Of a stretch of DNA of 64,000 bases, positions 35,056-43,476 are shown piece after piece; positions within the stretch are counted from its first letter, which is position 1; the number at the start of each line of letters is the position of its first letter. The notes beneath the pieces were generated by a model. That model worked only from the letters and a program-made list of their open reading frames with translations, was not told the origin of the DNA and did not search any database. The stretch comes from Alphaproteobacteria bacterium. Its GTDB lineage: Bacteria > Pseudomonadota > Alphaproteobacteria > UBA9219 > RFNS01. The translations under genes were made by a program, and so were the position numbers. The stretch covers positions 62,001-126,000 of the forward strand of contig WGMR01000009.1 of NCBI GenBank assembly GCA_016124955.1, given 5' to 3'.

Positions 35056-36313
35056 ACGCGGCGCGTATGATGTTGCAATCATCGGCGGCGGCCCGGCCGG
35101 GCTCAGCCTTGCGGCTGCGCTTGGTGCCGCCGGCGCCACCCTTTGCCTGATCGACCGCGACCCGCCGGAAAAATACCTGCATGCGAAGGCGGATGGCCGC
35201 ACCACCGCGATCGCTTCCGCCGCGCAAAATGTTCTGGAAGACGCGGGCGTGTGGGCGCATGTGCGCGCCGCCTGCCCCATCGAGGATATTCGCGTGGCCG
35301 ATAATCATGGGCCGAACACGCTGACCTTCCGCGCGCGGGATGTAGCGGATGCAAGCCGCGGGCGGCCGTTCGGCTGGATTATCGAGAACCACGATTTCCG
35401 CGCCGCGCTTTTGCAGCGCCTGCGCGGGATGCCGCATGTCACAATGCTGGCGCCCGCCGATGTTCTGGGTATGGAAGCGGGGGCGCATGCTGCCGTTTTG
35501 CAGCTTGCTGGCGGAAAAACGATTGCGGCCCGGCTTGCGGTCGCGGCCGACGGGCGCGCATCCCCAAGCCGCCGCCGCGCGGGTATTGCGGCGCGGGAAT
35601 GGGAATACTGGCAAGCCGCCGTGGTTTGCACGCTTGCGCATGAACGGCCGCACGGCAATGTGGCGGTCGAACATTTTATGCCCGGCGGGCCGCTTGCGAT
35701 CTTGCCGATGACGGATTTGCCCGCAAAACAGGCTGTGCACGCCAGCGCGGGCAAGGCGCTGCGCCATCGCAGCTCCATCGTGTGGACCGAGCGGCGCGAA
35801 ACCGCGAAGGTGCTGATGGATATGCCGGCCGCCGGCTTCCTCGCGCATCTTGGGGCGCATACAAGCGGCATGCTTGGCGCGATCGCGCTGGCGGGGCCGC
35901 GTTTCTGTTACCCGCTCGGGCTTATGCATGCAAAGCGCTATACCGCGCCGCGCATGGCGCTGGCGGGGGAAGCGGCGCATGCCATTCACCCCATCGCCGG
36001 GCAGGGCTTCAACCTTTCGATGCGCGATATCGCCAGCCTTGCCGCGCTTGTGGGGGAAGCGATCGTGCTCGGGCTCGATCCCGGAAGCCCGGAATTGCTG
36101 CGCCGCTACGAACGCGCGCGCCGGGCCGATAATACGGCGATGACGGTGACGACGGACGCGCTCGACCGCCTGTTTTCGAACAGCCTGCCGGGGCTCGGGT
36201 TGTTGCGCGCCGCCGGGCTTGGTGCGGTCGAACGCATGCCACGCGCCAAACATTTTTTCATGCGGCAGGCGATGGGGCTGCATACAAAAAAACCGGCAAA
36301 GAAGCGCGCATAA
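35045..36313 (+). CDS. UbiH/UbiF-family FAD monooxygenase
   Basis: A 422-residue flavoprotein hydroxylase, likely for ubiquinone ring hydroxylation. FAD motifs are IIGGGPAGLSLAAAL, the AADGRASPSRR motif, and LAGEAAHAIHPIAGQGFNLSMRD, where the common GD is GE. ATG 35045 overlaps the bpt stop. Which ring position it modifies cannot be told from sequence. Confidence 0.88.
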   Translation: MNNKRGAYDVAIIGGGPAGLSLAAALGAAGATLCLIDRDPPEKYLHAKADGRTTAIASAAQNVLEDAGVWAHVRAACPIEDIRVADNHGPNTLTFRARDVADASRGRPFGWIIENHDFRAALLQRLRGMPHVTMLAPADVLGMEAGAHAAVLQLAGGKTIAARLAVAADGRASPSRRRAGIAAREWEYWQAAVVCTLAHERPHGNVAVEHFMPGGPLAILPMTDLPAKQAVHASAGKALRHRSSIVWTERRETAKVLMDMPAAGFLAHLGAHTSGMLGAIALAGPRFCYPLGLMHAKRYTAPRMALAGEAAHAIHPIAGQGFNLSMRDIASLAALVGEAIVLGLDPGSPELLRRYERARRADNTAMTVTTDALDRLFSNSLPGLGLLRAAGLGAVERMPRAKHFFMRQAMGLHTKKPAKKRA

Positions 36314-36350
36314 AAAAAGCGCCCCGGCCCGTTGCAGCGGGCGGAGGCGC
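36312..36350 (-). terminator. intrinsic terminator, minus strand
   Basis: A long imperfect GC stem (36319-36331 with 36338-36350, two bulges) with a run of seven A on its left side, giving T residues in a minus-strand transcript. It ends the small-gene transcript from 36380-36748 and separates it from the convergent UbiH-like gene. Confidence 0.75.
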
Positions 36351-36379
36351 AGGGGAAACCTTTTGCCGCGTATGCTGGC

Positions 36380-36748
36380 TTACTGGATCACCGGGCCATC
36401 GACGAGATAGCGCACCGCTTCTTCATAGCGCGCCGCGGGCAGCGCGGAAACATCGGCCACGCCGAAAACATGCGCAAACGTGCGGCGCAGCGCCGCGCCG
36501 TCTTTTTTGCGCGTGGCGGCGGCCCAGTTGAGCAAGGCTTCAAGGCTGAGAAGTTCGTGTTCGTTCACGGCATGGCTGCGGATATCGAAGGCGATGCCGC
36601 GCACAAGCGCGCCGCGCGCCGGAATTTCGATGCCGGTTATGCCCAGCTCTTCCGCGATGCGGGAGCAGCCCCAGCCGGTATATGGCGCGTCGTTTTCGCC
36701 GCCCTGCGTGCGGGCCGTTTGCATCATGTGTGAAAAGCGGAAATCCAT
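36380..36748 (-). CDS. hypothetical protein
   Basis: A 122-residue soluble protein of unknown family. It contains YTGWGCSRIAEELGITGIEIPARGALVRGIAFD and a helical C terminus. No membrane segment, signal or recognised motif. It is followed by a good terminator, supporting that it is expressed. It precedes the accessory island and may belong with the small proteins upstream of it (36768-36959 and 37005-37193). Confidence 0.6.
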   Translation of the reverse strand: MDFRFSHMMQTARTQGGENDAPYTGWGCSRIAEELGITGIEIPARGALVRGIAFDIRSHAVNEHELLSLEALLNWAAATRKKDGAALRRTFAHVFGVADVSALPAARYEEAVRYLVDGPVIQ

Positions 36749-36767
36749 GCCCGTTTCCTTGTTTCGT

Positions 36768-36959
36768 TTACGCCGTTTGCGTCCGTGCTGCCTTGCCGAC
36801 AGACTGGTTCAACCGATCGAGCGCCTGCTGCAGCCGCTCGTCCTCGCCCATCGTGGCGTCCATGCCGCTTTGCAGCCGCGCCAGCTTTTCAATAATCAGA
36901 AGCATGTCATAAGCGCCATCGGCGCCATAGCGTTGCACAAGGTCGGTGTAGTGCATCAT
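36768..36959 (-). CDS. small protein family copy A
   Basis: A 63-residue protein, MMHYTDLVQRYGADGAYDMLLIIEKLARLQ..., with a GGGAG ribosome site. The first 30 residues align with the copies at 37005-37193 and 39394-39594 (pattern Y-DL---FGA--AYD-ML-IEK-A-LQ). The remainder is a charged helix (ERLQQALDRLN). Wholly helical and soluble; function unknown. An ATG three bases in is an alternative start. Confidence 0.62.
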   Translation of the reverse strand: MMHYTDLVQRYGADGAYDMLLIIEKLARLQSGMDATMGEDERLQQALDRLNQSVGKAARTQTA

Positions 36960-37004
36960 TGGCTCCCGGGCTGTTCCGTTCGCTTGCGTTCACAAAAAGG
37001 TTGA

Positions 37005-37193
37005 TCAGGCCGCGAGCAGGGCGGCGGCGGAAGAGGCCATCGCATCCTGCGCGCGCACGGCGTTCGCGAGGCGCGTTTCGGGGTCGATTGCGCTCATGGC
37101 CCATGACTGGATGCGCGCCACCTTTTCGATTTCCATCAGGAAATGAAAAGCCGCCGCCGAACCGAACTTCATCTCAAGATCATGAAAGCTCAT
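37005..37193 (-). CDS. small protein family copy B
   Basis: A 62-residue protein starting MSFHDLEMKFGSAAAFHFLMEIEKVARIQ. ATG 37193 is chosen because from here it aligns with copies A and C; the frame continues upstream to 37328 but that part is not conserved. It ends in an Ala-rich helix. Same tandem orientation as copy A. Confidence 0.6.
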   Translation of the reverse strand: MSFHDLEMKFGSAAAFHFLMEIEKVARIQSWAMSAIDPETRLANAVRAQDAMASSAAALLAA

Positions 37194-37507
37194 ATCACAT
37201 GCCCCGTTATGCCGGACCGTTTCCAAAACAAAAGCGCCACACTGATTGGCATTTGTTTGCCAGGGTGGGGCGCGATGAAAGGAACATACCGATTCGATGG
37301 GGTGAAAGCAATAGAAAACCTGATTCAAACGTAATAAAATTCATTATAGTACGCTTTTATAAGCATGTATTATCAATAATACATATGTATATGCCAAATA
37401 AAGGTATTTACATTTTGATCTTGGGGATTTAATAATCCTTGTTATAAGGATCGAAATTCCCACTGGTTAGGCAAAACACCCGCCCGCATGGCAATCAAGG
37501 TAAATGA
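37194..37507 (+). promoter_or_regulatory. AT-rich regulatory region before the XRE-GNAT-PanD operon
   Basis: About 310 bases without a gene, very AT-rich from 37325. It holds two inverted repeats: a perfect 12-base palindrome ATACATATGTAT at 37379-37390, and ATCCTT-N5-AAGGAT at 37435-37451, about 57 bases before the regulator ATG. Either could be the operator for the encoded XRE protein. A different palindrome, CCTATAGG (39734-39741), precedes the second XRE gene. No tRNA or obvious riboswitch seen. Confidence 0.45.
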
Positions 37508-38167
37508 ATGATTAATGGACGACAAATCCGTGCCGCCCGTGCGCTGCTCGATTGGGATGCCGAAGACCTGGCCGCCAAGACCGGCCTTTCGCGCGATACC
37601 ATTTTCAATATCGAAAAAGGGGCGGTGCAGGCGCGCGGTGCCACGATTGAGAAGATCGTCAGTGCTTTCTCGCTTTGCGGCATAGAATTTACAGATTATC
37701 AGGGTGTAAGGCTTAAGCCGACAGGCGTGACCATTTTTGATGGACCGGAAAAATTCGATGAGTTCTATAGCTTTTTATTTGAACACCTCAATAAGTATGG
37801 TGGCGAAGTCTGTTTAAGTGTTGTCGATGAAAATCTGCTTAGCAAATACCGCAAGGATCCCAGCTTGCACTATAGGCGCATGAAAGAGCTTTGCGATTCT
37901 GGAACAGTAGAGTCGTTTCGTATCCTTGCGAACAAGAGTAAGTTTACTCCGACATTTTCTACCTATAAATGGCAACCAGGTCCGGCGCTTTCGCCCACAG
38001 CGTTCTATGCTTTTGGTGATTGTCTTGCACTTATTTCGTTTGTTCATAATCCGCCGCCCTATGTGGTTGTCCTTCAATCTGCGCCGCTGGCCGAGGCTTA
38101 TAGGCAGGCGTTCAATATTGCCTGGGATGTTGCCATGGCACCTCCTGCATCTGTGGGTCAGTTATGA
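37508..38167 (+). CDS. XRE-family regulator with C-terminal sensor-like domain
   Basis: A 219-residue protein. Residues about 3-62 form an XRE helix-turn-helix (IRAARALLDWDAEDLAAKTGLSRDTIFNIEKG). Residues about 75-210 form a second domain shared with the regulator at 39811-40500: FLFEHLNKYGGEVCLSVVDE, RKDPSLHYRRMKEL, YKWQP, PTAFYAFGDCLALI, PPYVVVLQSAPLAEAYRQAF. Its plan resembles the phospholipase-D-like ligand domains of some regulators without catalytic HKD motifs; this is inference. The stop overlaps the GNAT start (ATGA). Lower GC than surrounding genes. Confidence 0.8.
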   Translation: MINGRQIRAARALLDWDAEDLAAKTGLSRDTIFNIEKGAVQARGATIEKIVSAFSLCGIEFTDYQGVRLKPTGVTIFDGPEKFDEFYSFLFEHLNKYGGEVCLSVVDENLLSKYRKDPSLHYRRMKELCDSGTVESFRILANKSKFTPTFSTYKWQPGPALSPTAFYAFGDCLALISFVHNPPPYVVVLQSAPLAEAYRQAFNIAWDVAMAPPASVGQL

Positions 38168-38838
38168 GGACTCTAGCATTAAGCACAGAAATATGTGTGC
38201 AAGAAGAAAACCTTGATGTAAGGCCCCTATCGGCAGATGACAGCGATTCTTACCGTGTCTTGCGTAAAAGAGTTTTGGATATAGGTGAGGGTAAATATTT
38301 TAGCGCCTCATACCGCAGAGACAGCCAACTTGTAACCGAAGAGCAGTGGCGGGAATATTGCACGGAGAAACGCGAACACTGCATAATAGGCATTTTTGCA
38401 GGAGGTGATCTTGTTGGTATCATGGCGATTGTTGCACAGAAGCCGGAAGAGGGTTTGGTTGCAGAATGGGATTCCACTTGGATCGACCCCGAATATCGCG
38501 GGAAGGGCATTGCTAAGTTTGCGTACAAAGAAGTCGAAAGGTGGACTAAGTGTCACGGCTACAGATATGCAGAAGTCTTTATAAGAGATGAAAATGCCCG
38601 TTCGCTGAAAATACGAAAAAAGAACGGCGCTGTTTACTCGCGCACAAAGTACAATGAAGTATGGGCCGATGGTAGTGTGGGGGATGCTCATTTCTTCATT
38701 AAGGACTTGGCTGTAGAGACCAATCAACAAGGCGATCTTTGCAGCCGTGTTATCAGCAATCTTGAGTCGACAATTGAGTCTCTCGAAAATGACTTCCCGC
38801 AAGAAAATATAAAGACACGCGAGAAAAAAAGCGCCTGA
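38164..38838 (+). CDS. GNAT N-acetyltransferase in operon with PanD-like gene
   Basis: A 224-residue protein. Residues about 18-175 are a GNAT fold with the acetyl-CoA motif DPEYRGKGIAKFAYKEVERW and an N-R-L--RKNGAVY end. A charged helical tail of about 45 residues follows. It overlaps both neighbours (ATGA with the regulator; one base with the PanD-like gene). In enterobacteria the GNAT protein PanZ/PanM triggers PanD self-cleavage, so a maturation role is possible. Alternatively it acylates the decarboxylation product. Both are inference. Confidence 0.83.
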   Translation: MRTLALSTEICVQEENLDVRPLSADDSDSYRVLRKRVLDIGEGKYFSASYRRDSQLVTEEQWREYCTEKREHCIIGIFAGGDLVGIMAIVAQKPEEGLVAEWDSTWIDPEYRGKGIAKFAYKEVERWTKCHGYRYAEVFIRDENARSLKIRKKNGAVYSRTKYNEVWADGSVGDAHFFIKDLAVETNQQGDLCSRVISNLESTIESLENDFPQENIKTREKKSA

Positions 38839-39371
38839 TGAGTTACTCCAAGCAAAGACAGACCAGAGAGGCGACGCGCGAATTTTGCTATGGCAAGATT
38901 CACCGTTGCGTTGTTACGCAGGCTGAGCTTGATTATGTTGGCTCGATAACAGTTGATCCCGCTCTTTTACGGGCATCCCGTATTTATCCTCATACAAAAG
39001 TCGAAGTTGTTAATATTACCCGCAAGGATGCTGCACGTATTATGACCTATGTTATCGAAGGTCCTGAAAATTCTGGCGTTGTATGTTTAAATGGAGCGGC
39101 CGCACATCATTTTAGCCCTGGCGATCTTGCAATTATCATGGCGTATGAGTCTGTCCCTGTGAGCTTAATCTCACAGCGTGAACACATAACTGTTCAGGTT
39201 AACGGAGAAAATGGAATCTGCGGAGGCAATACGAATAGAATAGTAGATATTAAAAAGTATCTGACTCCATCGTTTGAAGGGTTGGGTATGCCAGAGAACA
39301 ATCGCTTTGGAGAATCATATGTTCTCAAGAAAGAAACGGCGTTGGTTCTTCAAAAGCGTGAAGCCATATAA
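38838..39371 (+). CDS. PanD-like aspartate 1-decarboxylase, extended
   Basis: A 177-residue pyruvoyl-type decarboxylase homolog; PanD is usually near 120-130 residues. The self-cleavage site is kept: Gly35-Ser36 in LDYVGSITVD would give the pyruvoyl group. Lys20, His22, Arg67, Thr70, Tyr71 and Asn85 (VCLNGAAAHH) match PanD active-site positions. Extra parts are a 14-residue N-terminal extension and about 55 C-terminal residues. PanD makes beta-alanine from aspartate for pantothenate; here the regulator-GNAT context suggests a specialised use. Confidence 0.85.
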   Translation: MSYSKQRQTREATREFCYGKIHRCVVTQAELDYVGSITVDPALLRASRIYPHTKVEVVNITRKDAARIMTYVIEGPENSGVVCLNGAAAHHFSPGDLAIIMAYESVPVSLISQREHITVQVNGENGICGGNTNRIVDIKKYLTPSFEGLGMPENNRFGESYVLKKETALVLQKREAI

Positions 39372-39393
39372 CTCATTTTTCTATTTTAATCAT

Positions 39394-39594
39394 TTAGCCC
39401 GCCTTCTTCCCCTCCATCGCCATCTTCGCTGCATCAATCTCATCGAGCCGTTCGAGCGCGCTTTGGAAGCGCCATTCCTCGGTCCTATCCTGCCGCGCGC
39501 GGTCAAGCTGAAGCCCGGCCATTTTCTCGACGCTGAGCATGATGTCATACGCCATCATCGCACCGAATTTCTTGATCAGGTCTGGGTATGTCAT
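39394..39594 (-). CDS. small protein family copy C
   Basis: A 66-residue protein, MTYPDLIKKFGAMMAYDIMLSVEKMAGLQ..., with a perfect AAGGAG ribosome site. Paralog of copies A and B. It ends in a basic tail (AMEGKKAG). It lies between the PanD-like gene and the second XRE regulator, on the opposite strand. Confidence 0.7.
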   Translation of the reverse strand: MTYPDLIKKFGAMMAYDIMLSVEKMAGLQLDRARQDRTEEWRFQSALERLDEIDAAKMAMEGKKAG

Positions 39595-39810
39595 TTGCCG
39601 TCTCCTTCAATGGTGTGTTCAGGAGGCCGCCGCAACCGGCCCGTGCCAGAACGATAAGGGCATGAAAATTCTTTCGTCAAATAAATTCTCTTTTTTCCTA
39701 GTAAAAATACTGTTCATACGTTATTTTATAATTCCTATAGGGTTTTTCCAAAAGGGCTCCGGGAAGATGTTACCGGTTTTCGTTTTCCGCCATGCGCCGA
39801 TGTGCGCGCC

Positions 39811-40500
39811 ATGAAGCCCGATCCGCACCAGATCCGCGCGGCGCGCGCATTGCTGAACTGGACGCTGACGGACCTTGCCGCCGCCGCCGGCATGACGAAA
39901 GACGGCGTGCGCAAGATCGAACAAGGCCTCGTTGTGCCACAAGCGCGCAGCCTTTCCGCTATCGCGCATGCGTTCCAGAGCCGCGGCGTCGAGTTCCTTG
40001 AAAATTCCGGTGTGCGTTTCCAGGCCAGTAATATCGAGGTGTATGAAGGCGTCGATCGTTTTGATGACTTTTCGGATTTCCTCTATGAGCACCTTAAGCA
40101 AGTTGGAGGAGATGTGTGTATAAGTGCCGTAGAAGAATGGCGTTTTGCGTTGTGCCGGAAAGACCCGGTAAAGCATTACTTGCGTATGAAAGAGTTAAAA
40201 GAGACGGGACAACTTCGATCATTTCGTGTGATAGCAACCGAAAGCGATTTTCATTCAGGATATGGTTATGCAAAATATAAGTGGCAACCGCGCCATAGTG
40301 CCATGCCGACGGCCTTTTATTCTTTCGGCAACTGCTTTGCGCTAATCGTGTTCGAGCACAAACCATCCCCCTATGTCGTGCTGCATAAATCCGGGCCATT
40401 GGCCGAAGCCTATCGCTCGGCGTTTGAGGTGGCTTGGCAAAATGCCAAGCCTCCACCGGCCCCCAATGCACCGCCAGAATCAGGCAATAAAATCCCGTAA
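39811..40500 (+). CDS. second XRE-family regulator, paralog of 37508-38167
   Basis: A 229-residue protein with the same two-domain plan: HTH (IRAARALLNWTLTDLAAAAGMTKDGVRKIEQG) and sensor-like domain (FLYEHLKQVGGDVCISAVEE, RKDPVKHYLRMKEL, YKWQP, PTAFYSFGNCFALI, SPYVVLHKSGPLAEAYRSAF). It ends in a Pro-rich tail. ATG 39811 is preferred over a GTG at 39802. No partner gene is cotranscribed with it. It may cross-regulate the upstream operon. Confidence 0.8.
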   Translation: MKPDPHQIRAARALLNWTLTDLAAAAGMTKDGVRKIEQGLVVPQARSLSAIAHAFQSRGVEFLENSGVRFQASNIEVYEGVDRFDDFSDFLYEHLKQVGGDVCISAVEEWRFALCRKDPVKHYLRMKELKETGQLRSFRVIATESDFHSGYGYAKYKWQPRHSAMPTAFYSFGNCFALIVFEHKPSPYVVLHKSGPLAEAYRSAFEVAWQNAKPPPAPNAPPESGNKIP

Positions 40501-40525
40501 AAAGGGCGGTCGTGCGCCGCGTCGG

Positions 40526-40540
40526 TTAAAAAACCCTTAA
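40526..40540 (+). promoter_or_regulatory. CtrA-type box upstream of the EAL-domain gene
   Basis: A second perfect TTAA-N7-TTAA site, 42 bases before the ATG of the EAL gene, followed by another CTTAAC. This links c-di-GMP turnover to the same regulator as motA. Consensus seen directly; binding inferred. Confidence 0.65.
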
Positions 40541-40582
40541 CTTAACATAGGATTCAGCAAGCCCGCGTTAAGGTGAACTGTT

Positions 40583-42598
40583 ATGCCTGAAACAGATCGC
40601 AGCTTTGCGCGGCTGATGCCGCTCGCCATCAAGGCGCTCGCCATTTTTCTGATGGCGGCGATTCCCTTGCTGCTGATCCTCAACCTTTATCTCGGGCGCC
40701 AGAGCGCCAACCTTTTGCCCATGCTTTCAAGCGTGCAGCCCGAGCTTGACGGGCTGTTCAACCGCCAGTTTACCTTGACGCTCGTGACCGCGCTCGCTTC
40801 CGTGCTCGCGAGCTTCCTTTTGTGGCACCAGGCCAGCCGCCGCCAGCGCAGCGAGGAACTTTCGTCCGACCAGCTGATGAAGCTGCAGCGCAACGCGCTC
40901 GTGGCCGCCAACAGCACGGTGATGGTCGCCATCACCGGCAAGGATGGCAAGGTGGAATGGATCAACGCCGCCTTCGCGCAGGCCACCGGCTATCAGATTG
41001 CCGAAGCGCGCGGCCGCGACCTTATCGGCATGCTGAACTGCCCGCGCGGCGAGCAGAAAACGGTGGCGCTGTTGCGCGAAGCGGTGGAAACCGGCAGCAA
41101 TATCAAGCACGAAGTGCTCGCATGCAACCGCGACGGCAATGAATACTGGGCCGAGATCAGTCTGCAGCCTACCTTGCGGCGCGAAGGCGAGCTTGATGGT
41201 TTCGTTGCCATGCTGCACGATATTTCCACGCGCAAGATGCAGCAACAGCAGCTCGAGCGCGTCGCCTACTACGATTCGCAAACCGGGTTTGCCAACCGCG
41301 CGCTGCTGCTGCGCCGCTTGCGCGAAGTTTTGCAATCCGGCACCAGCCGTCCTTCGCTGATCCATATCAAATTTCCGCGCGCCACCATCATGCGCAGCGC
41401 GCTTAGCCAGGATATGGGCGAGGAGCTGACGCTCGCGATCACCGCGCGGCTGCGCGAAGCCCTGACGGAAGAACAATTGCCCGTGCGTCTTTCCGGCAGC
41501 GCGTTTGCCGTGATGGCGCCGGTGAAACGCCCGGCCGAGGCGATGACGATCGCCTACACGATCCAGTCCGCGCTGGCCAAGCCCTACCGCATCGCTGACC
41601 GCGAGGTGCATCTGATCGCTTCGATCGGGGTCGCGGTGGCGGATGCGGAGGCGATGGGCGCGGAAGACGCCGATTACGGCGGCATGCTGCGCGACGCCGA
41701 GATTGCCGCGCATTCGGTGACGACAAAGAACATGGATGAAGTTGTGCTGTACGACATCACCATGCGCCAGCGGCTTGAGGAGCGCGCGCGCGTGGAAAGC
41801 GATTTGCGCCGTGCGATCTATTTCGATACCACCCAGATGCATTGCGCGTTCCAGCCGATTCTCGATCTCGAAACCCTGCAATTGCGCGGGTTCGAGACGC
41901 TGGCGCGCTGGAACCACCCGGAGCGCGGCTGGATCCCGCCCGACAAATTCATCGCCATCGCCGAAGATACCGGGCTGATCGTGCCGCTCTGGAACTATGT
42001 GTTTTCCGAATCCTGCCGCAATCTGATGAAGTGGCAGCGCATGCGCCCGGCCAATCTGCACCCGCTGTTCATCAGCGTGAACCTTTCGGCTACCCAGTTT
42101 ACATATCCGGGCCTGATCCGCGCGGCCAGCAACGTGATCGAGATGTCGCGCATCAACCCCGCCTGGATCAAGTTCGAGATCACGGAAAGCGGCCTGATGG
42201 AAAACGCCGAAGCCGCGCTGGCGCAGATGGAAAGCATCAAGGCGCTCGGCTGCACGCTGGCGATCGACGATTTCGGAACCGGCTATTCCTCGCTCAGCTA
42301 TCTGCAAAAATTGCCGGTGGACGATATCAAGATCGACCGCAGCTTCATCATGAGCATGCATAAAGCGCCCGAGAATCGCGAGCTGGTGCGGATCATCACC
42401 GAAATCGGCCGCATCCTCGGCAAAAAGGTGATCGCCGAAGGCATCGAGACCGAGCAGGATCTGATCGCGCTGCGCCATTTGAAATGCGACATGGGGCAGG
42501 GTTATTATTTCCACAAGCCGTTGTTTGCCGAGGACGCGGAAAAGCTCGTGGCCGGCACGACGGCGGGTGCGATAAAGCCCGGCGCGTTAAAGGCATAA
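40583..42598 (+). CDS. membrane PAS-GGDEF(degenerate)-EAL c-di-GMP phosphodiesterase
   Basis: A 671-residue signalling protein. Two N-terminal membrane helices (LAIKALAIFLMAAIPLLLIL; LTLVTALASVLASFLLW), then a PAS domain (about 105-220), then a GGDEF domain that has lost its motif (RLSGSAFAVMAP in its place) and is probably inactive. The EAL domain (about 410-655) keeps key residues: FETLARW, SVNLSATQF, EITESGLM, IDDFGTGYSSLSYL, IKIDRSFI, AEGIETEQD. Predicted to hydrolyse c-di-GMP and promote motility. Confidence 0.92.
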   Translation: MPETDRSFARLMPLAIKALAIFLMAAIPLLLILNLYLGRQSANLLPMLSSVQPELDGLFNRQFTLTLVTALASVLASFLLWHQASRRQRSEELSSDQLMKLQRNALVAANSTVMVAITGKDGKVEWINAAFAQATGYQIAEARGRDLIGMLNCPRGEQKTVALLREAVETGSNIKHEVLACNRDGNEYWAEISLQPTLRREGELDGFVAMLHDISTRKMQQQQLERVAYYDSQTGFANRALLLRRLREVLQSGTSRPSLIHIKFPRATIMRSALSQDMGEELTLAITARLREALTEEQLPVRLSGSAFAVMAPVKRPAEAMTIAYTIQSALAKPYRIADREVHLIASIGVAVADAEAMGAEDADYGGMLRDAEIAAHSVTTKNMDEVVLYDITMRQRLEERARVESDLRRAIYFDTTQMHCAFQPILDLETLQLRGFETLARWNHPERGWIPPDKFIAIAEDTGLIVPLWNYVFSESCRNLMKWQRMRPANLHPLFISVNLSATQFTYPGLIRAASNVIEMSRINPAWIKFEITESGLMENAEAALAQMESIKALGCTLAIDDFGTGYSSLSYLQKLPVDDIKIDRSFIMSMHKAPENRELVRIITEIGRILGKKVIAEGIETEQDLIALRHLKCDMGQGYYFHKPLFAEDAEKLVAGTTAGAIKPGALKA

Positions 42599-42728
42599 AA
42601 ACGCGCCGGAAGACGCAGCAAAATCAGATGTTTGCCGATTTTTGTCCGGTTTTCCTTGAAACCGGCCCTCATTCCGCCCATATCATACGGTAGTTTGTAT
42701 CGGTAAACAGCTTCCCCGGAGGAATTCA

Positions 42729-43451
42729 ATGGCCTTTAACCGCACCTTTGTTGCCGCCCCCGCCGACCGCGCCGCGTTTGATGCGGGCCTGCGCGCGCAT
42801 ATGCAGAGCGTGTTCAATTATATGGGCGGCGGCGTCGCGCTTTCCGGCGCGCTTGCCTGGATCGTCGCCAACACCCCGCTCGGCGCGCTGATTTTCGGCA
42901 CGCCGCTGGCCTGGGTTGTCATGCTCGCGCCGCTCGGCTTCATTTTCTATCTCAACTACAAGATCCGCAGCATCTCGGTTGCGCGCGCGCAAACCCTGTT
43001 CTGGATCTTCTGCGGCCTGATGGGCCTTTCCATGGGTGCCGTGTTCATGGTGTTTACGCAGGAAAGCATCGCCCGCGCCTTCTTCATCACGGCCGCGACC
43101 TTTGCGGCCATGAGCCTGTGGGGCTATACGACCAAGCGCGATCTTTCCGGCTTTGGCGCTATCATGATCATGGGCGTCATGGGCGTATTCATTGCCATGC
43201 TGGTGAATATGGGCCTTGCGATCTTCACCGGCGCGGCATCGAGCATGCTGCAATGGGTGATTTCGGTGGTCGGCGTGCTGGTCTTTACCGGCCTGACGGC
43301 GTTCGACGTGCAGCGCATCAAGCAGACCTATGCCGAAAGCTGGGGCGTCGAAGCCAACCAGAAAATGGCGGTGATGGGTGCGCTCGGCCTCTATCTCAAC
43401 TTCATCAACGCGTTCCAGTTTTTGCTGTCGCTGATGGGAAGCCAGCGCTAG
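42729..43451 (+). CDS. BAX inhibitor-1 / YccA family membrane protein
   Basis: A 240-residue inner-membrane protein with seven helices. Family motifs are GGGVALSGALAWIV near the start, FFITAATFAAMSLWGYTTKRDLSGFG, and GLTAFDVQRIKQTY. Members modulate the FtsH protease or leak calcium. Good GGAGG ribosome site at 42718-42722. Confidence 0.94.
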   Translation: MAFNRTFVAAPADRAAFDAGLRAHMQSVFNYMGGGVALSGALAWIVANTPLGALIFGTPLAWVVMLAPLGFIFYLNYKIRSISVARAQTLFWIFCGLMGLSMGAVFMVFTQESIARAFFITAATFAAMSLWGYTTKRDLSGFGAIMIMGVMGVFIAMLVNMGLAIFTGAASSMLQWVISVVGVLVFTGLTAFDVQRIKQTYAESWGVEANQKMAVMGALGLYLNFINAFQFLLSLMGSQR

Positions 43452-43476
43452 GAAACGTTTTATGCGCGAATGAAAA

